From contig NC_081824.1 of the NCBI RefSeq assembly GCF_030867095.1, forward strand, positions 238,726,719 through 238,790,718: DNA of 64,000 nucleotides. Direction: 5' to 3'. Of this stretch, positions 23,266 through 35,225 are shown piece after piece. A program made the position numbers and the translations under genes. Under the pieces are notes generated by a model. It saw only the letters and a program-made list of their open reading frames with translations, had not been told where the DNA came from and did not search any database. Origin of the DNA: Alligator mississippiensis. Lineage: Eukaryota > Chordata > Crocodylia > Alligatoridae. How positions within the stretch are numbered: position 1 is the first letter of the stretch; the number at the start of each line of letters is the position of its first letter.

Positions 23266-24754
23266 TGCCTTCGCCCCAGCAGTTGATCTTGCTTGCCAGG
23301 GACCCACGTGGAGACCCCAGAGAGTACCTCGGCTGTCTTCAGGGAGACCCCCTAACTTTCCTGCCACGACTTTGAATGGTTCTTCAGTAGAGGGGGTCCC
23401 CTTTAAGGGTGCCTCCAGGGCCATCACGCATTTTGGCGGGCATTCACGGGGCTCCAACCTCCCCTACACCCTGGCCAAGCGCCCCCCTTTTGAGACGGGC
23501 CTCCAAGTCTATTCACGGCTAGCCCCCACTGGTGTCTTCCCTGGTCTCTGCATTGCCTCTCGACGGCGACCACCTTGGGTCCTGGCCAAACTCCAGTGGG
23601 AGTGTCTGGAGACCCTTGGGTTTCGGGCTTGTCTTCTCCAGTGCCCTTAGCCTTAAGTGTCTGCTGGCAGTAGCTCCCAGTGCGTTCTCGCGCAGCCCCT
23701 CTCTCCCCTTTCACGGGGTCCTAGCCACCCTCGCCTGATGCTAAGGACTCCGCTAATCTACCCTCACAAAGGGGACTGAGATAGATGAGCCCTAAAGGGG
23801 ACCACTGCCAGTGCCTTGATCCTAAACCCCTTTTCCCTGAAACACCCGACGTGAAGCAAAATGAATAAAACCACCACTGACTACTGGTGAGGTGTGACAG
23901 AAAAGAAAGGAGGGAGGAAGGACACTGAAAGAAATGGAACATCCACCGTGAGAGCTCTGTACACCCTTAGCCCCCAACACCCTTAGACTAGAGCACCCTC
24001 TGGGTCGGGACCCATGCTTTCACCCCAGCCGGGGTCCCTCTCTCTCTTTCTTTCTCTCCAAGCTCTGCCTCTACTCGGGGTTGCGGCCCTGTTGCTTATG
24101 ATTAGGGCTGTCCTGCCGGCTCTCCCAGGGGTCGCTACAGGTCCCTCTGCTGGCTCCTTCAATTCCCGCCGGGCTTCTCCGGCTCGGGGTTCCCCGCCGC
24201 TCCTGCTGCTGCCTCTGTGGCTACCACAGCCGGCCTCCTTGCCAGCTTCTCTGCCGGCGTCTTCAATCCCTGCTGGTCCTCGGCTTGGGGATCCTCTGCA
24301 GCTCCCACTGCTTCTGCCGCTGCAGCAGCCACTGCTGCTGCCTTTGCCAGCCTCTCTGCTGGTGTCTTCGATCCCTGCCAGTCTTCCCCGGCTCGGGGAT
24401 CCCCTGCAGCTTCCGCTGCTTCCACTGCTGCTGCCAACACCGCCGCTACCATCGCCACCAGCTGCCGGATGCCTTCTGCCCAGTGGTTCCCCGCCGGTTC
24501 TCCGGTCCTCGGCGTCCCTCTAGCGCCTTCGGAGCTGCTCTTTATCTCCGCTGTGTGGCATCTCCTCCTGATGTCACCCAGTCCCAGCTGGATATAGGCA
24601 CAGCTAATGAACCGTGCAGGCGGTTTCCCACCACACGTTTCCTCATTCCTCCCGGCCCCTACAACAGGTATGTTGGGGTTTTCTTTTCTTTTTACTTTGG
24701 GCTGGGGTTTGCCTGTGAATGCGGCTTCCCCCTTTCCTGGTCCTGTGCCCCTGG
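23266..24754. other. unidentified GC-rich block inside a LINE
   Basis: About 1.5 kb of GC-rich sequence interrupts the LINE exactly at its RWAGHVTRM-coding region. About 30 bp of diverged LINE sequence is present on both sides. The block contains a 2.5-copy tandem repeat of about 100-108 bp (24180-24480, units starting GGCTCGGGG or GGCTTGGGG) and an AATAAA at about 23860. The longest ORFs (200 codons minus, 24159-24761; 169 codons plus) are Ala/Pro/Leu-rich by composition. Read on the minus strand, a TGTTGTAGGGGCC start at 24668 and AGATAAAGAGC about 120 bp later would suit a long LTR, but this is unproven. Confidence 0.4.
24180..24480. repeat. tandem repeat, units of about 101-108 bp
   Basis: Units begin at about 24181, 24282 and 24390 and share GGCTYGGGGWTCC, a CTGCTGCTGCC-rich middle and TTGCCAGCYTCTCTGC. 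The spacing is nearly a multiple of three, so the minus-strand frame shows a recurring KTPAEKLA-like peptide. Confidence 0.65.
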
Positions 24755-27110
24755 GACTCATGGCCTGCCCATCTCATCTATAATTTAATCAACAGAGTGT
24801 GGATACTTGGAATGCCTGTCCATGTGAGAACCCCAGTGTCTGGGACATTGTTTTACCATTTTATACTCATCGGTTTCCTCAGACAGCCCATGTGAAAGTG
24901 GTTCAGCTTCATAGCATGGCTTCTATACACTGTCCAGGTTTTGCATGCATGCTTCAGGACTGGAAATACAGTAGCTTTGTAGACCTTCAGTTTTGTTTGT
25001 TGACTGATGCCTCTGCACTCCCACACATTTGCATGTAGTCTGCCAAAGGCCACGTCTGCTTTGGCAATTCTGGCATTGGTTTCATAATTGATGTGAACTG
25101 CACATGACTAAGTACTGCTGAGATACGTGAACTTGCCTGCTGCCTGGAAGGTTTGGCCATTCACTATAATGGTAGGCTCTACACAAGGCTTTCCTGGTGC
25201 AGGCTGATATATCACTTCTGTCTTACTGTTGATTGTGAGACCAAAGCTGTCACAAGCTGAAGAGAAGTGGTCCATACTCCGCTGTATGTCAGACTCAGAT
25301 TTGGCATTCAGGGGACAGTCATAAGCAAACAGAAGACCACAAACAGAGCCTTTTGTCTCTTCAAATTGAAGACCTTGCCATCAGTCCAGTATCTGATACT
25401 GATCCCAGTGTCAGTCACAAAAAGCATCTGTAAGCATGGTAGACAACATCATACTGAAGAGGGTTGTGGCCAACACACCACCATGCTTGACTCCACTGGT
25501 GACTGGGAATGGTTCAGATGACTCACTGTCATCCACAATGCAAGCGAGCATGCCAAACCATTGTGATGAATTTCTCTGGGCAACAGACTTTTCCCATGAT
25601 CTTCCAAAGGCCCTCCCGACTGACTGTATCAAATGCTTTTTCAGGTCAATGAAAGTCATGTACAGGTTGGAGTTCTGTTCCTGGCATTTTCTCCTGAAGC
25701 TGATGAGCTGCAGACACCATGTCTATAGTCATATGTCCTCTCTCAGGCAGAAGCCTTTGTTCAATGTGTTGCACAAGGTGATTCAGCAGAATTCTGGTGA
25801 GGATTTTGCCAGCAAGGAAATTACATGATAGTTGTTGCAGGATTATCTATTGCTTTTCTGCTTGTACAAGTGGACAATGGATGCATCCTTGTACTCCTGG
25901 GGCATAGTTAGTTCCTTGAGTCCACATTGACTGGAAGAGTTTAGTCCGTTTCAGAGCCATGTGCAAGCCTCTGGCCTTGTAGACCTCATCTGTTCTAGGT
26001 GCTTTGCTATCTGATAGCAGATTGATTGCTTTCACAGTCTCAATTGCGTTGGAGGATCAGCAAGAGATATGTTAATGTCTACCTGAGGGAGCTGATCAAT
26101 TGCCTCCTCACTAATAGATGATTGTTGATTTGGGGATGTTGTTAAAGTGTTCTGCCCATCTTTGCAGTATCTTTTTCTTTGTAAATAAGCAGTGTGGTGC
26201 CACTAGCACTCAGTATTGGAGATGTTTCTGATAACTGTGGCCTGTAGATTGCCCTCAGAGCATCATAGAAGTTCTTCATATCATTCCTATCTGCATAGGA
26301 CTGAACCTCCTCTGCCTTGTTGCTCAGCCATGAGTCTTGCATCTGAGTTTGCATTACACGATCCTCTTGATGTTGTTGAAAACTGCCTTCTTAGATGTTG
26401 AGGTGCTGTCTTTTAGACAGGCCTTATGGAGCCAATGTTTCTCATTCAGTAGTCTCCCTATGTCAGTATAGTTTTCATCAAACCAATCTTGATTTTTGTG
26501 TGTGGTGGGACCAAGGATATTAGAGGCAGCTGAGTCTCTGAAGGATGCCCAATTTTCCTCAATTTTATTGGGGTTTACATCAATTGTTCCTAGTTGGCTG
26601 TGTAGTTCTCCAACAAATACCCATTTCACATTCTCCTGTTTCAGTTTGGAGACATCAAGCCTTTTGCGTGCTTCTTTGTTTTGTGGTTGTCTACTAGGAT
26701 ATTCATCTTGGAGAATATAATCCTGTGGTTAGTCCAGCATTCTGCACTTCTTATGGCCTTTGTCACTCTGACTTTCTGTCTGTCTCTTCTCCTGATGATG
26801 ATGCAATCAGTGAGATGCCCATGCTTGGAGCATGGGTGCATCCAGGACATCTTGTTGCAGTTTGGCAGTCAGAAAACTCTATTGGTGATGAGGCCATGTT
26901 CAGCGCATTTCCTCAGCAGAAGGAGCCCATTGCTCTTGCACTTCCCAAGGCCATTTTTACAAGGATGCCTGGGCCATGTCTGGTGATCTGTGCCAACTCT
27001 AGCATTCAAGGATGATGAGCTTGTCTGCCTTCGGCTCTTCTGTTATAAGAGACTCTAGGTCTTTGGTGGTGAGTGCTGTCATTTTGTCTTTTTGTGTGAT
27101 TTTTTTTCAA
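24755..27110 (-). mobile_element. RTE/L2-like LINE: endonuclease and RT pieces
   Basis: From right to left on the minus strand: APE-endonuclease C-terminus (MSWMHPCSKHGHLTDCIIIR and VRVTKAIRSAECWTNHRIIF, 26641-26850); linker (GPTTHKNQDWFDENYTDI and LHKACLKDSTSTSKKAVFNN, 26354-26629); KMQDSWLS-like segment (26142-26354); then RT with MTFIDLKKHLIQSVGRAFGR and SSEPFPVTSGVKHGGVLATT (25411-25659); and the post-RT region AFGRLHANVWECRGISQQTK and KVYKATVFPVLKHACKTWTV (24853-25053). The order is collinear with the family, and stops and frameshifts are many. It continues at 22790-23265 beyond the GC-rich block. Confidence 0.85.
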
Positions 27111-27868
27111 CTGCTATAGTGGGATCCCCCATCATCTGTGGTATGCTGACCAGGGTTAAGGTGAAACAGACAATGTTTAGGGCCCTTTTTCTAGCCCCTT
27201 CTTCATGCTACAGAGGTGACCAGTGTGATCCTAAATAGGGCTGTCTGTTCACCCAGGGGGCTGCTGAATTCCACTGCTGCTTTGCTTCACTGAAAAGTGA
27301 CCCTGTTCCCTGAGCCTCCTGTATGCAGGTCTCCAGCTACAGCTCCCAGCATATCCACACCCACTTCTTTGTTGCTCACCCATTGCCACAGGATTTAAGT
27401 GCATCTATGGGGGCATGTAGATGTCATGACTTGTGCGAGTTGGATTTAAGTGAGTGAAAGTTGCACAATCACCCCCACTCTGTCATCCAGGCCTGTCTGA
27501 ATCCAGTGGCATGACAGCATCAAGATGGAATGGATGGCGATCATGTCCTGCTGTACCCGAACTTATTCCTCACACCGTCCACACAGCTCTTGCCATTGGC
27601 CTTCACAGGCAGGAAGATGAGCATATCTGCTCGGCCACCTGATCTGCCAGAGAGCACTTTCCAGAGGGAGCCAGGTGTACCTGTGTATTCTGATCAACCA
27701 TCTGGCCCTGCTCTTATTTTTATTTCAAGGTCAGCTCCTCTAGCCTTTCCTCACCAAGGGGTAACCTGCACCATAGTGGGAGCTGGGGTTTTTGGGTGCC
27801 CTCTCTAGTAGCAATTTAACCACTGTGTGGTGGTTCATTACAAAAAATGTTTCTCACTTGATTAACAG
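27111..27868. other. intergenic stretch, nothing recognised
   Basis: No gene or repeat family could be assigned. Short plus-strand ORFs at 27454-27808 lack domains and splice context. Confidence 0.4.
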
Positions 27869-28232
27869 AAATGCAAAACTCTAGATCTCTTAATTCAGAG
27901 ATGAAACCTTTTATTGGACCAACTAAGAAATTGCAAAAAAATTATCTTTTTCTGCAAGCTTTCAGGCACACGCACCCTTCCTCAGGTTCAGGGAAAATTA
28001 AAGATGGTAAAAAGTCCCCATAGATAGCAAGTAAAGTTAATTTTTCCACGGAGGAAGCTGAAGGTGGAAGTCTGTTCCTTTGGGTCCATGACAGTGCCTT
28101 TGTGACTTGCTCTTTGATGTGCAGATAAGGAAGGATTCCTTCCCTGGTGGTGTCATCTCTGAACCAAGAGTTCTAGTTTTGCATTTCTTTTTGTCTCAGA
28201 CCAACATGGCTACCAAATACATCCCTCTTACT
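27869..28232. mobile_element. Penelope-like tail copy with inverted arms
   Basis: The left arm is antisense (AAACCTTTTATTGGACCAAC) and the right end is sense (CAGACCAACATGGCTAC). AAATGCAAAACT at 27869-27880 is repeated inverted at 28175-28186. A hammerhead-like core, CTGAGGA then stem then GAAA on the minus strand, lies at about 27954-27992. The arrangement matches the copies at 1130 and 3453. Confidence 0.5.
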
Positions 28233-28244
28233 TGATTAAGTACT

Positions 28245-28556
28245 TATTTTATAGACATTAGGGCTGGAAGGGACCACAGAAGAACATTGAGTGCAGCCCC
28301 CTGCCCCATGGGCAGGAAGTCAGCTAGGATCAAAGGATCCCAGGAAGATAAGCATTCAAACATTTCTTGCACCACCTCTGGAGGCAGTCTATTCCAGGCC
28401 TTGTGGGCTTGGACAGTAAAGTTTTTCCTTATGTCCATCCTAAAACGGTCTTGGAGGAGTTTGTGATCATTGGACTTTGTCATCCCTTGGGGCACGCTGG
28501 TGAACAGGCGTTCCCCCAGATCCTGATGCACACCCCTTATGTACTTAAGCACAGAT
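28245..28556 (-). mobile_element. CR1 LINE 3' end
   Basis: Minus strand encodes KYIRGVHQDLGERLFTSVPQ, FRMDIRKNF and NRLPPEVVQ, the last part of CR1 ORF2, with the 3' UTR landmark ATAGACATTAGGGCTGGAAG at 28252. Strongly 5'-truncated. Confidence 0.9.
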
Positions 28557-28578
28557 GCTTAAGCATAACCCAATATAC

Positions 28579-29237
28579 TGTGAGCAGTGCTTTTTCACAC
28601 CAGCCATACTGGAAACCCAGACTCTGTGCTTCTCCCTTACCATACCAGCCTTGTCTCCTATCTCACCGTCTGCTCCTTGAGGTCTTAACTTTCTCTGTAG
28701 CTCTACCCTCATTTTCTAGTTATCAACTGCAACCATCTCAGACTACAACCTGAAATCTGGGCTTCAGACTGGCAGTATTACCTCTGATTTGGGCCTTCCA
28801 CCCTAGGGCTAGTCATACAAGCTGGTCAGAGCTGGTTTGAAACCTCCAGTAGGGCCTAACTCTCCACTCACTCTCTGTCACTGGAGTGGTTGGCTGGGGT
28901 CAGCTGACCCTCTACTTCTTCTATATAAACCTCCAACCTGGAACAGGAAGAATCTGATTAACAGGGCAACCTGATCCTAGACTGTTTTGCTGGTCATTTT
29001 GGCTTGCCATCTGACTCCACCTTTGCTTGATCTCCTGACTTCTCAAGCTGGTTTGCTTTCTGATTCTGTTTTCTCACTGGTCTTCCAGCTTCCTACCTCA
29101 GCTTGTTCCTAGAACCTGCTCTCTTCCTGGTTTCCTGACCTGGCTTGTCTCTGCATTCTGCTCACTTCTCCCAACTCTGGTTGGCACCTTGATCCCCAAG
29201 TGGCTTCAGATCCAGCTGCCTATGTTCCAGTGTGACA
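28579..29237 (+). repeat. 5' LTR of the Ty3/gypsy fossil
   Basis: Begins TGTGAGCAG and ends GTGTGACA, with a TATATAAACC promoter-like box at about 28921. Its 3' half matches 36090-36279 (for example CTCCCAACYCTGGTTGG and CCCCAAGTRGCYTCAGA). Its start matches 35226 onward (TGYNAGCAG, CTTTTTC). Confidence 0.65.
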
Positions 29238-32200
29238 GTTCACTCAGACCACCCCATTCTGTGAAAAAGGTAGTGCATGGAGCCCAACCTCCTGCCAGTG
29301 CCCTTGGACCCATCTGACTTGAATGTCACAACTTGGGGAGAACCACAGTTCAGGCAAGACTGGCTGAATCAGCTTATTTCTGCCCATCAAGTATTGGAAG
29401 TCCAGGTGCAGCAGTTTCTGGCTGAAAACAAATCCCTCCAGTCCCAGGTAGCATACCATCAGGAGACCAGTGCTGGTATGAAGAGGCATGCCAGCTTTGC
29501 AGTGGGATTGCTGTGCTCCAGGCCCATTCCATGGAGCCTTTCACACCCCTTCTGTGACCTGAAAGATGTGGTGGGAACTGACAGCACTTCAGGGAGTTCC
29601 TTATTCAATGCTACTTTTTGTTCCTAGCCTAAGCTGGAACCTAGTGCAGAGACCTGGAGGAGGTGAGCCTTATCATCAGGCTCTTGATGGGTGACACCCT
29701 GAATTAGGCTGCTCTGCTGGTGCAGAATAATAGCCCTGTTCTTCAGGATTGGGAGATGTTCCTCTGAGAATTCTCTTCTGTGTTCACTGATCCCCACTAG
29801 CCTGGGGATCAGAGGCTGTGTTGAAGAACCTTTCTTTACCAGGGAAAAGTTTCTGTTCCCACCTCTGCTTCTCTTTTTTGCCACTACATGACAGATGACC
29901 ATTGGTGGCCCAGCATTACCAATTCCAGTGGGGGCTGTGAGAAGAAGTAAAAGATTGACTTATACAAGTGGAACCATCCATAGGTTTCATTGCCAGATCC
30001 ACAAAGGTGTTGAACCCTATGGAAAAAAGAGGTATTCTCTACCCCGTTAGGGTGTCTATTATACTGTGGTCATGGCCAACATCACACATATTGATTGTAG
30101 GTGCTACCACCTTAGCCTAGAGGAACGGGAGCAAGGCCACCAATGAGATCACTCAATGAGCCTCTAGTCAGGGGGAAAGCCAGGAATGTTTGCTATGTTT
30201 CCAGCTACTGTCAGCAGCACTGCTGGGAACCCAGGATAGCTGCCTGCCTGTGATTGAAGCAGGGGTTCCAACTCAGCCTCCAGAGGACAGACCCAGCCTG
30301 CCTCAAAGATATGATGACATATCTGAGAATAAGAATACAGAGGTCCTTCTCCTAAACTGGGATTATGCCTGCCCTACGGACCTACAGTTGGGGAAAAATG
30401 CCAGTAGGATGCATCTACACCATATTGGAGCCTGAACTTCTTGTCCTCCAAGAATATCTGCAGAAAAGCCTGGCCTGGGGATTCATAAGAAATTCCACCT
30501 CGCTTCATGGAGCCCCTGTTTCTATTTGTCAAGAAGGATGGGAACCTTTGCCTCTGGGTCAACTATCAGGCTCAGAACCAGGTCACCATCTGCAACCAGT
30601 AGTCCTTCAGAGTTGCTTGAATAGTTAAAAGCTGCCCACATGTTCAGCAACCTTGACTTCCAGGGAGCATATGCCTGGTGTGAATCAGGTCAGAATTGAA
30701 ACCCCTCTTCTAGATATTGTACCTGAAGTTCCTGTACTGTATTTAGTTATGCCTTTTGGGCTCACCAATGCTCCAGCCACATTTCAGCACTTTATCAGTG
30801 ATGTGCTGTGAGATTTTTTTTGATCAGTGTGTGATTGGTTACCTGGGTGACATTCTAATTTTCTCAGAGGACCTGACCAACATCTATCACATGTCCAGGT
30901 GGTGCTGGAAAGGTTGTACCTTTTTGCAAAGCTGGAGAAGTATGCCTTTGACTAAGTCAACACCAAATTTCTAGGCTTAATTTTATCTCCAAAAGGCTTG
31001 AAAATGGACCCCTCAAAGGCACAGGACATCTGAGTGTGGAACATGCAATAGAATGTGAAGGAAGTCCAGAGATTCTACCTGTGATTCACTGCCAACTTTG
31101 CCCAGACAGTGGCCCCTCTTACAACACTCTACACAACAACATTCAATTTTACTAGGCTGCGGAAGCTCAGAGAGCCTTTGGATACCTGAAGCATACTTTC
31201 ACCTTTGCCCCTATGTTAACCCATTCAGATCTAGCCTTGCCATTTGTGGTGAAAACTGATACCTACAGCCTGCAATAGATATGGTGCTTTCACAATAGCA
31301 GGGTCTGGAAGAGGCCCTGCATCTCTGTTCTCTCTTTTCCCACAAACTCATGTCAGCAGAACAAAATGACAAGATCCTGGACCATCAACTCCTGGCGTGA
31401 GTGGTTTCGGGGGGGTGGGGGCGGGGGTGGTGGCAGCACTATCTTATAGGGGACAGGTACAGGTTTTTATGGTACAGGTTCTCATCGACCTGGAAACATA
31501 AGAATCTGGAGGGTTTTGGTAAGGCTAAGGTATTTGACCAGGGACAGCTTCAGTAGGCACTCTTCTCCTGCTCTGACTTCCAAGTAGTCTACCAGCCCAA
31601 GCCTAGGAATGGGAAAATGGATGCCCTCTCCCATAAGGCTGAGTATGATACAGACTCATCACAAAAACCATCTGAACCCAGTCCCGTTTTAAGGCCTTGC
31701 AATGTCATTGTCACTGTGTTTTGGCCAGATCTGCTCTCTTTCTTCCATGCAGCCACACAGGAGGAAATACCCCCAGAAGAAAAGACTACCTCTTCACACA
31801 ACCACTGCATCGGGTCCAGGATGGGGTCATATTTACCTGGGGTAAGATCTAAGTTTTCCCAGGTCTGCTAGGTCCATTGTCCTTTGCTTAAGTCACAGCT
31901 GCCCATTAGAGGCCACCCTGGAACTGAAGAAACCTACCAGTAAATCTCCTCCTACTTCTGGTAGACACAGCTGCTCAAGATGGTGCAGGCCTTTGTCCGC
32001 TCTTGCAATGTGTGGGCCCCACACCAAGAAACTCCTCTTACCAACCCTCAGAAGTTGCACAGACTCCTCCAACTGCTTCCTACCCTGCCTCAGCGGTGAT
32101 TCACAATTTCCCTGGACTTCATTATAGAGCTACCAGTCTTGAATCATTAATCTATGATCCTGACAGTAATGCACCAACTCACTAAAATGGCCCACTTTTG

Positions 32201-32337
32201 CTATGCATGGGCCTTCCCTCAGCAAAGGTACTGCTGTGCTGTGATTGCACTATGTGGTTTACCTCTACAGAATTCCAGATTGCATAATATCTGACCATGG
32301 GTCCCAACTTATCTCCCAGTTCTGGACTGAAGTCCTG

Positions 32338-32386
32338 AGGTCTCAGACTTCTGAGGTCCCTTCCAGCCCTAACTTTCTATGATTCT
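32338..32386 (+). mobile_element. tiny CR1 3' scrap in the gypsy integrase region
   Basis: About 45 bp match the very end of CR1 elements: GAGGTCCCTTCCAGCCCTAA followed by TCTATGATTCTA. This is an extremely 5'-truncated insertion. Confidence 0.6.
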
Positions 32387-32999
32387 ACACCTACTGGTAG
32401 TCTGTGCCCATCTCATATCAGTCTACCATCCCCAGACAAATGGTTATGCTGAAAGAACCAACCAGGCTTTGGAACAGTACCTCTGGTATTACCGAATTTT
32501 CCAATGGGACAACTGATTTCCACTTTAAGGGCTCAAGAGCTCACCTATAGTAACTCCAAATGTGCCTTGACTGGGCAAAACCCATTCATCACCAACAATG
32601 GGTTTTACCCCCAAGAACAGCCCACCAACTCCAACTACTCAACTGTACCCACCTACTCCAACAATCCTGTGGCCACAGACTAGGTGCACTATATGCATAA
32701 AGGCCCTGGAGGAATTAAAGCACCATACGGAGAAGGCAAGAGAGGCCTATAAGCAACAGGCAAACTAGCACAACAGCCACAACCTAACCTATTTTTAGGA
32801 ACAAAAAGTGTGGTTAACATCCAAACACCTCGACACAGACCAGCTGTCACGGAAGCTAGACCACTGCTACCTCAACCACTTCCACATAACCCATGCAATC
32901 AATCCAGTAGCCTCTGAGCTACACCTGGACACTGCAGATCCAGCTTGTATTTCACATGTCAGTACCCAAGCTGGAGGCAGAGTTGTATTGCTACTCAGC

Positions 33000-33760
33000 A
33001 CATCCATTGGTGGCAGATAGCATTTTTCCTCCAGCTGGTGAACTGTTAAGATCATTTGAGTTGTGCCGCTTGACGCCCCAAACTCATACTGAGATTCCGG
33101 AAGGAGCTCTTCAGCAAATTTGAGAATGCTCATCAGCAGCAGAGTCTCAGTTGAAAAGGGTTTCAAAATGCTTCTTCCAATGGGCACTAGTTGCTCCCCT
33201 TTCCTTGATCAGGTCTCCTCCAGCTTTGGGTCTCAAGGAGGTTGGTCCTTGAGTGGTCAGACTGTAGATGGCTTTGGTGGCATTGAAAAAAACTGTACAC
33301 TTGGTGGATGTCAGTGAGATGTAGAACCTCCTTTGCCTTGTCTTCCCACCATTTGTTTTTCATATTGTGGGTGCTCCTTTGGACCTCTGCCTTGGCTTGT
33401 TGGTAATTCAGTTTATTTTACCTAGAGTTGACTTTGTTCTGCCAAATACAAAAGGCCTTGTGCTTGTGGGCGATCTCCTTGTCACTCTCATCAAACCAGT
33501 CTTGATGTTTACTGGTACAGAGTCCAAGTGTCTCTTTGCAGGCACTGATAAGTGTGGACTTGAAAGCACCCAAGCACTGCTGACATTCTCCCATTGTTGT
33601 TGACTGGAATTCCTGTTTTGAGGCACTGGTGGAAGAGGTCTCACTTAATTGGGTCCCAGAGTCCTTCTATGTTGATTTTCCATTGGTATTGCTTCTGCTC
33701 CAGCCATCATTTGGGAGCCAGTTTGAATGACATACCCAATTAGATGAATTGGTAACCAGT
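33000..33760 (-). mobile_element. RTE/L2-like LINE linker fragment
   Basis: Minus strand carries LGLCTSKHQDWFDESDKEI and related linker sequence (33400-33560), then WWEDKAKEV near 33340, as in the linker between endonuclease and RT of the LINE at 24755-27110. It is flanked on both sides by parts of the gypsy fossil or by later insertions. Confidence 0.65.
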
Positions 33761-33926
33761 CCAGCAATCATCAGTTCCTAACGTAGCTAGGGACATCTTT
33801 GTGATCCCAGGAATGAACAATGATGTAGTCCAATGGTTTTCAACCTGTTGTCCATGGAAGAGGGAAGGCCAGGCATCACCATCTCCATCAGCCTTATCCT
33901 ACTTATGTCTCTATTATCAATGGGCT

Positions 33927-34675
33927 TGTTGGCTACAAAGGACCAACTCACAGGTTCATCATAAAATTCTAGTTTATTAGACAGATGCAAAAGTCAGATC
34001 ATAAACCTTGGGCTGATCCCCTTAAACACACACATATTCATGCATACACACAAACTCACAATAGCTAGTTATGAACACTAAGCACCAATGTTCAAGATAT
34101 ACCTATCCCCAAGTGCTGGAGTCCGCCATCAGTGGTCGAGGCTTCTTTCAGTCTGATGTTGCTTCAGAAGGGGGTCACCGGCTGGTCCTTCTGGCTGGGC
34201 AGGCAAGGTGCTGGTCAGGTCAGAAAGGGCATCATTGGGGGTCATTCTTCACTGCCTTTTATCCCTCTCTGGCAGACTTTGGTGTCTCGCCAATTTTTGG
34301 GCTTACCCAGTCCAGGGGTCATTGACCTCGTGGGACATCCCCCTTGGTGGTTGCTGGATGGCAGCTATCAACCCCAGGGCTCACATCCCAAGGTATGTGC
34401 AGCTTGGGAGTCCCCTGATAAAGTTTGATTAATTCACTGCTGTGATTAGTTCAAACCAGGGCTTCTGTACCTTTAACAGTGAAGTTTCAGGGAGTTCCTG
34501 GCTCTGTATTGAACCTTTCCTTTCCTTTGCCTGTGGTTTCTAGGTGTTAATTGATGCTCATTAGCTTGTTATCCTGTCTAGCTACTGTGTTATGCAATCA
34601 ATCAAGATTCATTCATGGACCTGCTCCATACACAGAAGCTGCAGTTTGATTCCCGCCCTTGATAACATTGTTACA
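33927..34675 (-). mobile_element. probable solo LTR of an endogenous retrovirus
   Basis: Read on the minus strand it starts TGTAACAATG and ends TAGCCAACA, has GGGATAAAAGGC as a TATA-like box (about 34256) and CTAATAAACTAG as a polyadenylation signal (about 33972), in the right order for an LTR. No clear target duplication is seen and no internal region adjoins it. Confidence 0.45.
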
Positions 34676-35225
34676 TGGTACAATTTACTTTTAAAAATTT
34701 AAAGTACATTTGTTACAAAGTTAAAAATCATAGAATATAAAACATAAAAGGGTGAAATGCCAGGGCACATACAACAAATCAACCAAATACAATGAGGGGG
34801 ATGGGACATACCGATGCAGAATAGTAGTTTATATCCATAAAAGCATCTACAAACTATATTTTTATTACAAGTACACCTTATATTCTATAGAAATAATACT
34901 AATATAATAAAAGAAGAGGAGGGAGGAAGGAAGAAGAGGTAGAAAAGAGAAAGCATCCCCAAAAGGGGGCAAACACTGCAAAAGGGTCTTTTTGCCATAT
35001 GGAGGGGCTTCACATTGGAGGGGGTGGAGGGGGGAGGCAAAAAATGGTTTCTTGCTATAGGCTAAGCCTTACCCCTTCCTGGGTCTCAGTTTTTTTTTGG
35101 CCAGAGAGTCTCCCCCTTTGTTCCTGGATTTTTTTTCCCCATCTCTGGTCAGCAGTCCTGTTTTAGTCACACCAGGGCCTCAAACCCTCTAGGTCAACCA
35201 GACAGTGGGTTAACCCCCTAAACTA

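Noticed and set aside
24159-24761. 200-codon minus ORF with repeated peptide
   Set aside because: Low-complexity GC-rich tandem repeat; the plus strand is equally open, so coding is not supported.
22790-27110. host gene related to craniofacial development protein 2
   Set aside because: The similarity reflects a LINE pol of the kind often misannotated under that name; here it is broken by many stops.
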